Positions 15,800 through 24,759 of a stretch of 41,344 bases of DNA are shown in pieces (the first letter of the stretch is position 1; every line of letters begins with the position of its first letter). Origin of the DNA: Sebaldella sp. S0638 (lineage in GTDB: Bacteria > Fusobacteriota > Fusobacteriia > Fusobacteriales > Leptotrichiaceae); contig NZ_JAMZGM010000030.1 in the NCBI RefSeq assembly GCF_024158605.1, forward strand, positions 1-41,344, given 5' to 3'. The position numbers were made by a program, and so were the translations under genes. The notes beneath the pieces are model-generated. The model was not told the origin of the DNA. It saw only the letters and a list, made by a program, of their open reading frames with translations, and made no database searches.

Positions 15800-15911
15800 T
15801 TCTACACCTCCGGAAAACTTTCAGTCTTTGACAGTACCGGAATCTTTCATTTCCGTATCTGCCAAAAACCTCTCCTTATCTAAACGCCCTACCGCGGATT
15901 ACAATACGGTC

Positions 15912-16562
15912 TCAGGCTCTGTTGCTTTCTTCCATTATTTTTCTGCCTTTTTCTATATATTTCGTTATTCCGAAATCTTCCACAGTGAATTTCCCGTCTT
16001 CCCATGTTACTATATTTGCGCTGCAGTTTGGAAGCTGTTCATTTATCTGAATATCCGGTTTCACAGTTCTCAAAAAGTTCAGTATAGATGTTCCGTGTGA
16101 AACAACAAGAATATTCCCTCCTGTTTCCCTGTTATCCTCGATTATTTCAGTGTAAGCTCTCATTTGTCTTTCCACAAGGTCATCTATATTTTCCCCGTTT
16201 GGAAATCTGAAATCTTTTCTGCTTGCATGAAGTTTCTCAATTAGTCCCGGATATTCTTTTTTCACTGTTGCTGATTTTTCACCTTCAAGGTCTCCGAAAA
16301 ACATCTCTTTTAAGTCTTTCAACATTGTAAGATCCAGCTCTCTCTCCTGTAATAAAATCAAAGCTGTATCTGCTGCTCTTTCACTTGTACTTGAATATGC
16401 AGCTGAGAATTCTATGTCCTTCATACCTTCCGCAGCATATTCCGCCACTTCTATTCCTTCAGGAGTCAGCGGGGCATCACAGTAGCCCTGCATTCTCAGA
16501 AATTTGTTAAATAATGTCTGTCCGTGTCTTACTATATAAAGTACTATCTTCTTATCATTCAT
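15912..16562 (-). CDS. Histidine phosphatase (phosphoglycerate-mutase-like) family protein
   Basis: A 216-aa cytoplasmic member of the histidine phosphatase clade-1 family. The phosphohistidine motif is VRHGQTLFNKFLRMQGYCDAPLT (His13 in RHG), with the later VVSHGT providing the second His. Members dephosphorylate sugar phosphates or other small metabolites; true mutases usually show longer conserved insertions than seen here. It lies inside the chb-type operon, 99 bp after the GH1 gene and 112 bp before chbG, so a sugar-phosphate phosphatase role is plausible but inferred. AGGCAGG precedes the ATG. Confidence 0.83.
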   Translation of the reverse strand: MNDKKIVLYIVRHGQTLFNKFLRMQGYCDAPLTPEGIEVAEYAAEGMKDIEFSAAYSSTSERAADTALILLQERELDLTMLKDLKEMFFGDLEGEKSATVKKEYPGLIEKLHASRKDFRFPNGENIDDLVERQMRAYTEIIEDNRETGGNILVVSHGTSILNFLRTVKPDIQINEQLPNCSANIVTWEDGKFTVEDFGITKYIEKGRKIMEESNRA

Positions 16563-16661
16563 TTTTGAACCTGCCTTTTGCTTTTTTTGATATTTATATT
16601 ATAGCACTTATATATTATTTTTTCATTTTTTACTTTAATTTTTCAAATTTCTCTCAAATGC

Positions 16662-18152
<1,491 letters not shown>

Positions 18153-18159
18153 TCATTAG

Positions 18160-18185
18160 AAAATCAGCCGTAACGGCTGATTTTT
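18160..18185 (-). terminator. Intra-operon terminator/attenuator between GH4 and GH1 genes
   Basis: Perfect stem AAAATCAGCCG, 3-nt loop, CGGCTGATTTT just 4 nt after the GH4 stop codon, followed on the minus strand by CTAATG. The complementary strand has a T5 tract. It is likely to reduce transcription into the GH1 gene or to stabilise the upstream mRNA end. Confidence 0.8.
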
Positions 18186-18188
18186 AAT

Positions 18189-19514
18189 CTATTGTTTGTC
18201 AAAAAAATCTTTAAACTGAGGAAGATATTTTTTGTGAGCAATTAACAATTCATCTAACACTTTTTTACCAATAGTGCTTCCCGGTATCAAAGGATTAGTA
18301 ATAAATGCTTCCAATGCTATTTTATAATCTCCTGTTACAGCCGCTTCTATTGTAAGTTCTTCCATCGCTTTCATTATCTGTATATACCCTCTTTGTGCAG
18401 TAGGGAATTTTCCGAAATTAAGCGGTTTTGGACCAGATGCAGTGATATATGCAGTAGTTTCTATTGCACAGTCATAAGGAAGATCATCTATAGTTCCGTT
18501 ATTACGTGTATTTACTACCATCAATATCTTTTTGTCGTTATGTATAGAATTTATCAATTCACATGCAGCATCTGAATAATATGCCCCTCCTCTTTTTTCA
18601 AGCTGTGCCGGTTTATCTTTCAGATCTGGATTTTTATAAAGCTCAAATAATTCCTCTTCTACTCTTTTTACTACTTCACCACGTGTACCTTCATTTTTAT
18701 AGCTTTCAAGTCCTTTTTGCAGCATATCGTCCTGAAGATAGTAGTATCTGTGGTAATAGCACGGTATCATACCTAAGTGGTCAAGCTGATCCTGAAGAAA
18801 ATGCATTACTTCTATATTAGCCACTCCTGCTTCCTCTTCACTTATTACTTTAGTCGCTACCTCACCTGTGATATCTTTTCCTTTGTTATCATATACTTTA
18901 TGCCATACAAAGTGATTCAGTCCTGCGAAGTGGAAAAATAATTCACTGGCATCTTTACCAAGAAGCTTTGCTTCGCTCATCATATGGTTTACAGGAACAT
19001 TGCACAGTCCTACCACTTTTTCATACTTTCCATACTTTAATACAGCTTCTGTAACCATTCCTGCCGGATTTGTAAAGTTTACAAGCCATGCATCAGGACA
19101 AAGTCTTTTCATGTCCTCAACTATAGAAAGAATTACCGGAATTGTACGAAATGCTTTCAGCATTCCGCCGGGACCGTTTGTTTCCTGACCAAGCAGACCA
19201 TTTTCAAAAGGTATTCTTTCATCTTTTATACGGGCATCAAGGAAACCAACCCTGAATTGTGTAGTTACGAAATCAGCACCTTTTAGAGCTTCTTCTCTGT
19301 CCAGAGTCAAATGTATCTGCCAGTCCAGACCGGCTTTTTCCACCATACGCTTTGCCAGACTTCCAACTATTTCAAGCTTTTCTTTCCCCTCTTCTATGTC
19401 AACAAGCCAAATTTCCCTTATTGGAAGCTCCGCACTTCTTTTAATAAATCCCTCAATCAGTTCCGGTGTATAGCTGGAACCTCCGCCAATAGTTACAATT
19501 TTAATTTTTGACAT
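18189..19514 (-). CDS. chbF: 6-phospho-beta-glucosidase, glycoside hydrolase family 4 (ChbF/CelF type)
   Basis: A 441-aa GH4 enzyme, a family that uses NAD+ and a divalent metal and works by redox-assisted elimination. Marks: IVTIGGGSSYTPELIEG at residues 5-21 (NAD-binding loop), DIEEG at about 40, VTTQFRVGFLDARIKDERIP, NFTNPAGMVTEAV, and GLCNVPVNHM with the metal-ligand Cys near 173, followed by GLNHFVW. It should cleave 6-phosphorylated chitobiose or cellobiose after PTS uptake. It is the fourth gene of the operon, 64 bp after EIIC, with AAGGAGATG upstream of the ATG. Whether it prefers the chitobiose or the cellobiose product cannot be read from the sequence; the chbG gene in the same operon favours the former. 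Confidence 0.92.
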   Translation of the reverse strand: MSKIKIVTIGGGSSYTPELIEGFIKRSAELPIREIWLVDIEEGKEKLEIVGSLAKRMVEKAGLDWQIHLTLDREEALKGADFVTTQFRVGFLDARIKDERIPFENGLLGQETNGPGGMLKAFRTIPVILSIVEDMKRLCPDAWLVNFTNPAGMVTEAVLKYGKYEKVVGLCNVPVNHMMSEAKLLGKDASELFFHFAGLNHFVWHKVYDNKGKDITGEVATKVISEEEAGVANIEVMHFLQDQLDHLGMIPCYYHRYYYLQDDMLQKGLESYKNEGTRGEVVKRVEEELFELYKNPDLKDKPAQLEKRGGAYYSDAACELINSIHNDKKILMVVNTRNNGTIDDLPYDCAIETTAYITASGPKPLNFGKFPTAQRGYIQIMKAMEELTIEAAVTGDYKIALEAFITNPLIPGSTIGKKVLDELLIAHKKYLPQFKDFFDKQ

Positions 19515-19577
19515 GTTACCATCATCTCCTTATATAAAAAATTTGTTAGTTAAATACCTGTCTATATTATAGCACTT

Positions 19578-20897
19578 TTATGCCACTGCTGCAGCCTCTT
19601 CTTTTAATTTTTGCGCATCCATTATTTTGAAGAATGGATAATATATAAAGAATGTTATTACCATACTTACTACCTGTACTACTCCTCCTGATACACTGGC
19701 TGTGGATAAGGCCCCTCCGAGAATAGGCGGTGTCGTCCATGGTATTGCTATACCTGCCAGTCTTGCTACGAATCCTAATTTCATTGACCAGTAAGTTATT
19801 GTAATTACTACTACCGGAGACAATACAAACGGAATAAGCATCAACGGGTTCATTACTATAGGAAGCCCGAAAAGTATCGGCTCGTTAATATTGAAGAATG
19901 CCGGTCCTATAGCCAATTTACCTATTTCTTTCAGCTGTTTGCTCTTTGAGAATATCAATAATATCACTGCCAGCGAGAATGTCGATCCTGATCCTCCCAT
20001 TGACTGAAAGATATCAAAGAATTGTGTTGTTACTACGTTAGGTAAGTCCGCTCCTCTTGCTCCTGCCATATAAGCAGCGTTATTTTCAGCCATAAGCTTA
20101 TATGTTACCGGAGATATAATTCCCATTATCAGGGCAGCTCCGTGAATACCTGTCATCCATAGTAAATGAATAAGCAGTGTTACTACAAGTGCTCCCCAGT
20201 ATGTTCCTCCTATTTTTGTCAGAGGTCCTACTAATAATACTCTTACTATATTATGCATATCTTCAAACGGTGTGTACATTAATCCAAGTCTGATCAGCCA
20301 TACTACTGTCAGTATTATCATACCCGGAATCAAAGCCGCGAATGATTTTGCCACTGCCGGCGGTACACCGTCAGGCATTTTTATGATAATATCTTTTTGT
20401 ATAATTATTCTATATATTTCTACAGTAAATATTGCCATTAACAAACCTACGAATAATCCTCCGCTGTCAAGAAAGTTAAATGCTATTCCCCCTACAGTTC
20501 CTACCTCTTTACCATCCTGTAAAAATGGTATACTGTAAGGTGTCACAAGTACAAAGGAACACAGAGCCAAAACTGCTCCTGTAAGTGCATCTACACCATA
20601 TCTTTCAGAAAGTCTGTATGCTATACCAATACAAGCTATTACTCCCATCAATCCAAATGATGCTGTTACCGGGTAGCTTAATTTTTCAGCAATTCCTGTG
20701 TCTGCCAGCCATTTTGTATACGCCGGTATTGGGAAATTCCCTATAATCAAAAATACAGATCCTATTATTGTAAGCGGCATTGTTACTATAATTCCGTCTC
20801 TTATTGCCTGAACATGTTTTTGGTTTCCTACCTTTCCTGCTATAGGCATCAAATGTTTCTCAAGAAATCCTATAACCCCATCCATAGCTCCTGCCAT
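19578..20897 (-). CDS. chbC: PTS lactose/cellobiose-family transporter subunit IIC
   Basis: A 439-aa membrane permease of the Lac family (cellobiose, chitobiose or lactose). It has about ten hydrophobic segments, the conserved opening GVIGFLEKHLMPIAGKVGNQKHVQAIRDGI, MTGIHGAALIMGI, the GGSGSTFSLAV block and the NINEPILFGLPIVMNP signature that contributes to the sugar site. The start is ATG at 20897, with GAGGAGG 7 bp upstream; an in-frame TTG 15 bp earlier is part of that stretch. It is separated from the EIIA gene by a 201-bp spacer that holds two stem-loops, an unusual gap inside this otherwise compact operon. Confidence 0.93.
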   Translation of the reverse strand: MAGAMDGVIGFLEKHLMPIAGKVGNQKHVQAIRDGIIVTMPLTIIGSVFLIIGNFPIPAYTKWLADTGIAEKLSYPVTASFGLMGVIACIGIAYRLSERYGVDALTGAVLALCSFVLVTPYSIPFLQDGKEVGTVGGIAFNFLDSGGLFVGLLMAIFTVEIYRIIIQKDIIIKMPDGVPPAVAKSFAALIPGMIILTVVWLIRLGLMYTPFEDMHNIVRVLLVGPLTKIGGTYWGALVVTLLIHLLWMTGIHGAALIMGIISPVTYKLMAENNAAYMAGARGADLPNVVTTQFFDIFQSMGGSGSTFSLAVILLIFSKSKQLKEIGKLAIGPAFFNINEPILFGLPIVMNPLMLIPFVLSPVVVITITYWSMKLGFVARLAGIAIPWTTPPILGGALSTASVSGGVVQVVSMVITFFIYYPFFKIMDAQKLKEEAAAVA

Positions 20898-21001
20898 AAT
20901 ATTCCTCCTCAAATTTCTATATAGTTTATATACTAAAGTCTATTAACATCTTCATCAAAAAACAATGATAATTATGCGTAAAATTAATGTTTCAGAGAAT
21001 A

Positions 21002-21094
21002 AAATTCCAAACTTATGGACCGGTACCCACGAATGATTACCGCCCAAGTTCTTGGAATTTACCTTATCTGCAATACTGGGTATAAGCAGAATAA
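21002..21094 (-). other. Two adjacent stem-loops between EIIA and EIIC genes (structured operon RNA)
   Basis: Hairpin 1 (21063-21094) directly follows the EIIA stop codon: CTTATCTGC pairs with GCAGAATAAG (one bulge), and inside it ATAC pairs with GTAT around a 3-nt loop. Hairpin 2 (21002-21060) is larger: AAATTCCAA pairs with TTGGAATTT, then ACTT with AAGT, then CGGTA with TACCG around a 12-nt loop. On the minus strand only a short TTTT follows. It matches no riboswitch that I recognise. It may set 3' stability of the EIIB-EIIA message, or attenuate transcription into EIIC. Confidence 0.55.
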
Positions 21095-21098
21095 GATA

Positions 21099-21428
21099 CT
21101 AGCTTTCCAGTGCATCTATCCTTTTATATAAATCTATCATTTCTATTACCATATCTTTGAACAGAATTGATCCCATAAGGTGATCCTGTGCATGAACCAT
21201 AATAAGACCAAGGTCTACTCTTTCACCGCCGGCTTCCTTAGTAATGAGATCTGTCTGTATCTCATGGGCTTTTAGCATTTCTTCATTTGCTTTCTTTATA
21301 TAGTTGTCAGCTTCCTCAAAGTTACCGACTTTTGCTTCTCTCAAAGCCTGAAAAGAATAGCTTTTGCTTTCTCCCGCATGACCAATTAGGCTCATTGCTA
21401 TCATTTCAATATCCATTTCCATATCCAT
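21099..21428 (-). CDS. chbA: PTS lactose/cellobiose-family transporter subunit IIA
   Basis: A 109-aa all-helical phosphocarrier. The family signature is GLIMVHAQDHLMGSIL near residues 74-89, with the phosphorylated His in VHAQDH. The N-terminal helix has GHAGESKSYSFQALREAK. The protein normally forms a trimer that passes phosphate from HPr to the IIB subunit. The repeated Met-Asp/Glu start (MDMEMDIEM) leaves some doubt over which Met is used; the first, at 21428, has AGGAGATGAC upstream. It is the second gene, 48 bp after EIIB. Confidence 0.93.
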   Translation of the reverse strand: MDMEMDIEMIAMSLIGHAGESKSYSFQALREAKVGNFEEADNYIKKANEEMLKAHEIQTDLITKEAGGERVDLGLIMVHAQDHLMGSILFKDMVIEMIDLYKRIDALES

Positions 21429-21476
21429 ATGTCATCTCCTAAATAATAAATTTATATTGTATGTTGTTTCTCCAAA

Positions 21477-21782
21477 CTAACCGATTAATTTTAAAGCTTG
21501 ATCCAAAACTTTCGGTCCGTTCATCATTCCATAGTCCATCATATTTATTACATCTATAGGGATACCCTTTTCATCAGCTACTTTTTTCAGATCGCTCAAT
21601 GCATATTTTACCTGCGGACCTAATAAAAGTACATCAGCATTCCCCACATGATCTCTTACTTTTTCCAGTGGTTCTGCCCACACTTCTGCTTCTATTCCCT
21701 GCTCATCTGCAGCCTTTTTGATTTTTGTAACAAGCAGACTTGTAGACATTCCTGCTGCACAACATAGTAAAATTCTTTTCAT
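21477..21782 (-). CDS. chbB: PTS lactose/cellobiose-family transporter subunit IIB
   Basis: A 101-aa IIB protein with the phosphate loop LLCCAAGMSTSLLVTKI near the N-terminus; Cys8, in the C-x-x-G-M-S-T pattern, is the phosphorylated residue. LLLGPQVKYALSDL and INMMDYGMMNGPKVLDQAL complete the family pattern. It is the first gene of the operon EIIB-EIIA-EIIC-GH4-GH1-phosphatase-deacetylase. GAGGAGG lies 9 bp before the ATG. It is transcribed away from the Rep-like gene at 22203 across a 420-bp intergenic region. Confidence 0.93.
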   Translation of the reverse strand: MKRILLCCAAGMSTSLLVTKIKKAADEQGIEAEVWAEPLEKVRDHVGNADVLLLGPQVKYALSDLKKVADEKGIPIDVINMMDYGMMNGPKVLDQALKLIG

Positions 21783-21803
21783 AGTGAATTTCCTCCTCTA
21801 AAA

Positions 21804-21832
21804 TGTTAATTGAATAATTTAATTGTTAATTG
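21804..21832. repeat. Short direct repeats TGTTAATTG in the chb-type leader
   Basis: The 9-mer TGTTAATTG occurs at 21804-21812 and 21824-21832 (20-bp period), with a partial TTTAATTG between, in the leader between the predicted -10 box and the EIIB ribosome site. Possible operator or RNA element; low complexity could also explain it. Confidence 0.3.
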
Positions 21833-21852
21833 CATAAATTCATCTTACTTAT

Positions 21853-21880
21853 ATAATAACCTATTTTTCCTATATGTCAA
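21853..21880 (-). promoter_or_regulatory. Predicted promoter of the chb-type PTS operon
   Basis: Minus-strand TTGACA (21875-21880), 16-bp spacer and TATTAT (21853-21858). A TTTTTCGTCT copy starts 20 bp upstream of the -35 box, against 30 bp in the srl region. Confidence 0.65.
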
Positions 21881-21900
21881 ATTTACTAAAAAAACTGTAG

Positions 21901-21910
21901 TTTTTCGTCT
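21901..21910 (+). promoter_or_regulatory. Iteron-like motif TTTTTCGTCT, chb region copy 1
   Basis: Exact match to the two copies in the srl region, in the same orientation with respect to the Rep-like gene. Confidence 0.5.
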
Positions 21911-21984
21911 GATTTTTCAATAAAAAAAATTTATTTTTCCTGTTTTTAGGCACTTCATTCCATAATATCAGAAAAAAAGATCAT

Positions 21985-21994
21985 TTTTTCGTCT
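21985..21994 (+). promoter_or_regulatory. Iteron-like motif TTTTTCGTCT, chb region copy 2
   Basis: It lies 84 bp (eight helical turns) from copy 1 and has the extended CATTTTTTCGTCT match shared with copy 2 of the srl region. The rest of the 420-bp intergenic stretch is AT-rich, with no supported gene. Confidence 0.5.
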
Positions 21995-22101
21995 ATTTTG
22001 GATAAAAAAAAGTTATTATATTTTAGTTTTTTTGAAAAATTTTTCAAGATTTTTACATTTTCTATGTTCGTTTTCATATAATAGCTTTTTTTTTATATTT
22101 T

Positions 22102-22110
22102 TGTTATAAT
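22102..22110 (+). promoter_or_regulatory. Extended -10 promoter of the second Rep-like gene
   Basis: TGTTATAAT (extended -10) with no good -35, giving an approximately 85-nt leader before the start at 22203. Confidence 0.5.
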
Positions 22111-22202
22111 TCATTCAGAACACTCTGTATGCCTAAATTTCAAATGACAAACACAATATCAGAAAGCAGCAGAATGTGAAAAATTCAAATAAAGGAGTTG
22201 TA

Positions 22203-23399
22203 ATGTTAAATATATATAATTCCCAACAGTTTAATTTTCTCAAAAAACATAATTTTTCAGTACTGACAAATAAGGCTTTGAATAAAAAGGAAAAAAAATT
22301 TTTAAAAATTCTTTACTTAAGTTGTGGTATTCTTGATAAAAATAACTCAGAAATATCCTATAAAATTGAAGAGATTTTAAATGTTTTAAACTACGACTCT
22401 ATTACCCGTCTGGAGAAATTTCTTAATAACATTATCAGCAAAAGAGTTTTCTACAGAGTGGAAGAAGATAACAAACTGCTGCAAAACGGAAGCTTTGGTA
22501 TTATAAACTCATATTCAGTTTATAAAGGGCGTATCTATTTTCTTCTTTCCGAAGAGATACTTTTGTCATTTATAGAAAAAACTCTCTTTTCTTATCTAAA
22601 AATAGATAAGTTTATTTTCATGGAAGAAAATTTTTCCTATAATCTTTATTTATACCTTATCCCTCTGTTTTATAACCAGAAAGAAGTAGTTATTGATCTT
22701 GATAAATTAAAAAATATACTGAATGCAGAAACCAGTTACGAAAGGTTTTATGATTTTGAAAAATATATTCTGAAAAAAGCAATTGAAGATATAGTGACCT
22801 TTAGTAAATATAATCTTTCATATTATAAGATGAAAACCGGAAAAAATGTAAATAATAAAGTTACAGCAATAAAATTTATACTTAACAATGAAAAACCTGG
22901 CAATTATTTTGATGTTAAACATGCTGCCAATGAGCTTCTGAATGTAGTCAAGACTAAAGTAGTCAATATAAATGAGATGTATGAGCTTATACTCCTTTAT
23001 ATCATAAAAAGAAGCTATGATTATGTACTTACCAACATAAAATATACACTTGCCAATTATACCGACAATATAGAAAAACATCTGAAAAAAGCACTGCTTT
23101 ATGATCTCGGGAATACTGAAAAAATTGATAAATATGCACTTTATGTTGAAGATATAGCATACTTCAAAACACCGTTTATATTACAGATGAATCTCTGGCG
23201 GCACCTGAATAAGGTAAGTGCAGAAATTCCTGATTATGATGATGTAAACAGACTGTATTATTCGGACTTTTTCAAAAAAATTATCAAGCTCAGAGACAAG
23301 GAAGAATTTGATTTTTCCAATGATACAGTAAGAATATATATAAAATATAATGAAAAAGAAGACAGTATTATAAGAATATATATACATAAGGAAGGATAA
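22203..23399 (+). CDS. Rep_3-like protein, paralog of 6031-7140, possible regulator of the chb-type operon
   Basis: A 398-aa soluble, Lys/Ile/Tyr-rich protein. Residues about 165-227 (LDKLKNILNAETSYERFYDF, EKYILKKAIEDIVTFSKYN, LSYYKMKTGK and the strand AIKFIL) match the second winged helix of Rep_3 initiators and align block by block with the paralog at 6031-7140; outside it the two are weakly similar. The N-terminal 90 residues (NKKEKKFLKILYLSC ... LEKFLNNIISKRVFY) look like a first winged helix. The start is ATG at 22203 with AAAGGAG 5 bp upstream; a GTG 27 bp earlier is less likely. It is divergent to the chb-type operon and followed after 34 bp by a MmcQ/YjbR gene. No plasmid genes are nearby, so a regulatory role is inferred. 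Confidence 0.7.
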   Translation: MLNIYNSQQFNFLKKHNFSVLTNKALNKKEKKFLKILYLSCGILDKNNSEISYKIEEILNVLNYDSITRLEKFLNNIISKRVFYRVEEDNKLLQNGSFGIINSYSVYKGRIYFLLSEEILLSFIEKTLFSYLKIDKFIFMEENFSYNLYLYLIPLFYNQKEVVIDLDKLKNILNAETSYERFYDFEKYILKKAIEDIVTFSKYNLSYYKMKTGKNVNNKVTAIKFILNNEKPGNYFDVKHAANELLNVVKTKVVNINEMYELILLYIIKRSYDYVLTNIKYTLANYTDNIEKHLKKALLYDLGNTEKIDKYALYVEDIAYFKTPFILQMNLWRHLNKVSAEIPDYDDVNRLYYSDFFKKIIKLRDKEEFDFSNDTVRIYIKYNEKEDSIIRIYIHKEG

Positions 23400-23433
23400 A
23401 AATTTTTATTGTTTTCCAAAGGAGGAGAATTTT

Positions 23434-24105
23434 ATGATAAATACAGAGTCCTTATTTAAAAATAAAAAACTAAATCCGAAACAGATTATTGCCTACGGCT
23501 TTACCAAAAGAAAAGATGACTACATTTATTCCTCAGAATTAATAAATGGTCAGCTTAAAATGACGGTTATTATCACCAAGACCGGAAAAGTATCAGCAGA
23601 AATAAAGGATATACTATCAGGGGAAGCCTATATTATTCATCAGGTTTCTGCCCTTCACGGCGGATTTGTGGGAAAAGTCAGGGAAGAATATGACAGAATT
23701 CTTAATGATATTGCCAAGAAGTGCTTTGAAAGTGATATATTTAAAAGTGAATATTCAAAACAGGTTATTCAGTATATCAGAGAAAAATACCATAATGAAC
23801 CTGAGTTTCTATGGACTAAATTCCCCAATAATGCGATTTTCCGCCGTCAGGACAGTGCAAAATGGTATGCGGCATTATTAATTCTGCAAAAGCAAAAACT
23901 GGGACTGAAAGAGGACGGCATAATTGAGATAATTGATTTACGGATCAAACCCGAAAATATGGACAGTTTTATTGATAATAAAAAATATTTTCCGGGATAT
24001 CATATGAATAAAAAACATTGGTTTACCATTTGCCTTGACGGCTCAGTTCCCGCAGAAGAAATTTTCAGATATATTGATATCAGCTATACACTAGCTGTGA
24101 AATAG
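23434..24105 (+). CDS. MmcQ/YjbR family protein
   Basis: A 223-aa soluble protein. The C-terminal half (about 108-220) is a MmcQ/YjbR (DUF419) domain: EPEFLWTKFPNNAIFRRQDSAKWYAALL, IEIIDLRIKPENMDSF, GYHMNKKHWFTICLDG and the final IDISYTLA helix. This fold resembles the DNA-binding double-wing of CyaY/MotA-like proteins, but function is not established. The N-terminal half (YGFTKRKDDYIYSSEL, TGKVSAEIKDILSGEAY) is the extra domain seen in longer family members. AAAGGAGGAG precedes the ATG. It is probably co-transcribed with the Rep-like gene 34 bp upstream, which makes a DNA-related or regulatory role worth considering. Confidence 0.85.
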   Translation: MINTESLFKNKKLNPKQIIAYGFTKRKDDYIYSSELINGQLKMTVIITKTGKVSAEIKDILSGEAYIIHQVSALHGGFVGKVREEYDRILNDIAKKCFESDIFKSEYSKQVIQYIREKYHNEPEFLWTKFPNNAIFRRQDSAKWYAALLILQKQKLGLKEDGIIEIIDLRIKPENMDSFIDNKKYFPGYHMNKKHWFTICLDGSVPAEEIFRYIDISYTLAVK

Positions 24106-24195
24106 CAATTCAGTGATAAAACATCAGTATATAAAAAGAATCCGATTACTCGGATCCTTAATATATTTATTCAGTTAATTTATATTTTCTCTATC

Positions 24196-24249
24196 GCTCC
24201 TGAACTAATTCACATTTATATGTGAACAGAATAATCAGGGGCTTTTTTT
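24196..24249 (+). terminator. Branched terminator after the Rep-like/YjbR operon
   Basis: Outer stem GCTCCTGA / TCAGGGGC encloses an inner perfect hairpin TTCACAT-TTAT-ATGTGAA and is followed by TTTTTTTA. It overlaps the stop codon of the convergent gene at 24248. A smaller stem ATCCGA-TTAC-TCGGAT (24142-24157) precedes it. Confidence 0.6.
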
Positions 24250-24670
24250 ATCTGTCTGCTCTTTCCACCAGGCCTGCATTAGATGTCTTTGAAGGAATAA
24301 GTCCGATTCCTTTTCCATTATGTGATACTAAAAGACCTATATTTGTCTCATCCAGCTTCACTACATCATTATTTTTCAAACCATAGGTTATCAAATCCTG
24401 TTCTGAGAAAACTTCTTCTGCCAAAATTATTTCATTTTGTGCCAGTTGTTTATAATAATCATATACAGCTTCAGCTTGATTCTCATTACTTTTGGAAGAT
24501 GCTGCCGATGCATTTGATGATGTTTCTGATACCTGAGCTGACGCTACTACTGGTATAATTAATCCATACCAAATTGACGCATCAGAGGAATTTTTGGGTC
24601 TGAGATCTATGTCAGCATACACTGCTCCGCACACGTAAATTACAAGTGCTGAAATAAATATTTTTTTCAT
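24248..24670 (-). CDS. Small exported protein of unknown function
   Basis: A 140-aa protein with a clear Sec signal peptide (MKKIFISALVIYVCGAVYA, predicted cleavage after residue 19). The mature part begins DIDLRPKNSSD, has a Ser/Ala/Asn-rich middle (about 47-68) and a C-terminal half with VFSEQDLITYGLKNNDVVKLDE and HNGKGIGLIPSKTS. I do not recognise a family. A second hydrophobic stretch (WYGLIIPVVASA, about 34-45) lies soon after the signal. It is 89 bp downstream of the blaR1 remnant, in the same direction; no terminator is obvious between, so it could be a third gene of the blaI-blaR1 transcript, but a beta-lactam link is only positional. Confidence 0.65.
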   Translation of the reverse strand: MKKIFISALVIYVCGAVYADIDLRPKNSSDASIWYGLIIPVVASAQVSETSSNASAASSKSNENQAEAVYDYYKQLAQNEIILAEEVFSEQDLITYGLKNNDVVKLDETNIGLLVSHNGKGIGLIPSKTSNAGLVERADR

Positions 24671-24759
24671 CTTAATCTCCTTTTATCTTTATATTTTACA
24701 GCTAATTTATTATACGAATGATTCCGTCATAATTTTTTACCCAGTTTATAAATATGATA

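Noticed and set aside
15821-15865. 14-codon minus-strand frame starting at TTG with AAGGAGAGG upstream, between the histidine phosphatase and chbG
   Set aside because: It has a fair ribosome site but is too short and without comparison cannot be told from chance; it may be a remnant or a leader peptide.
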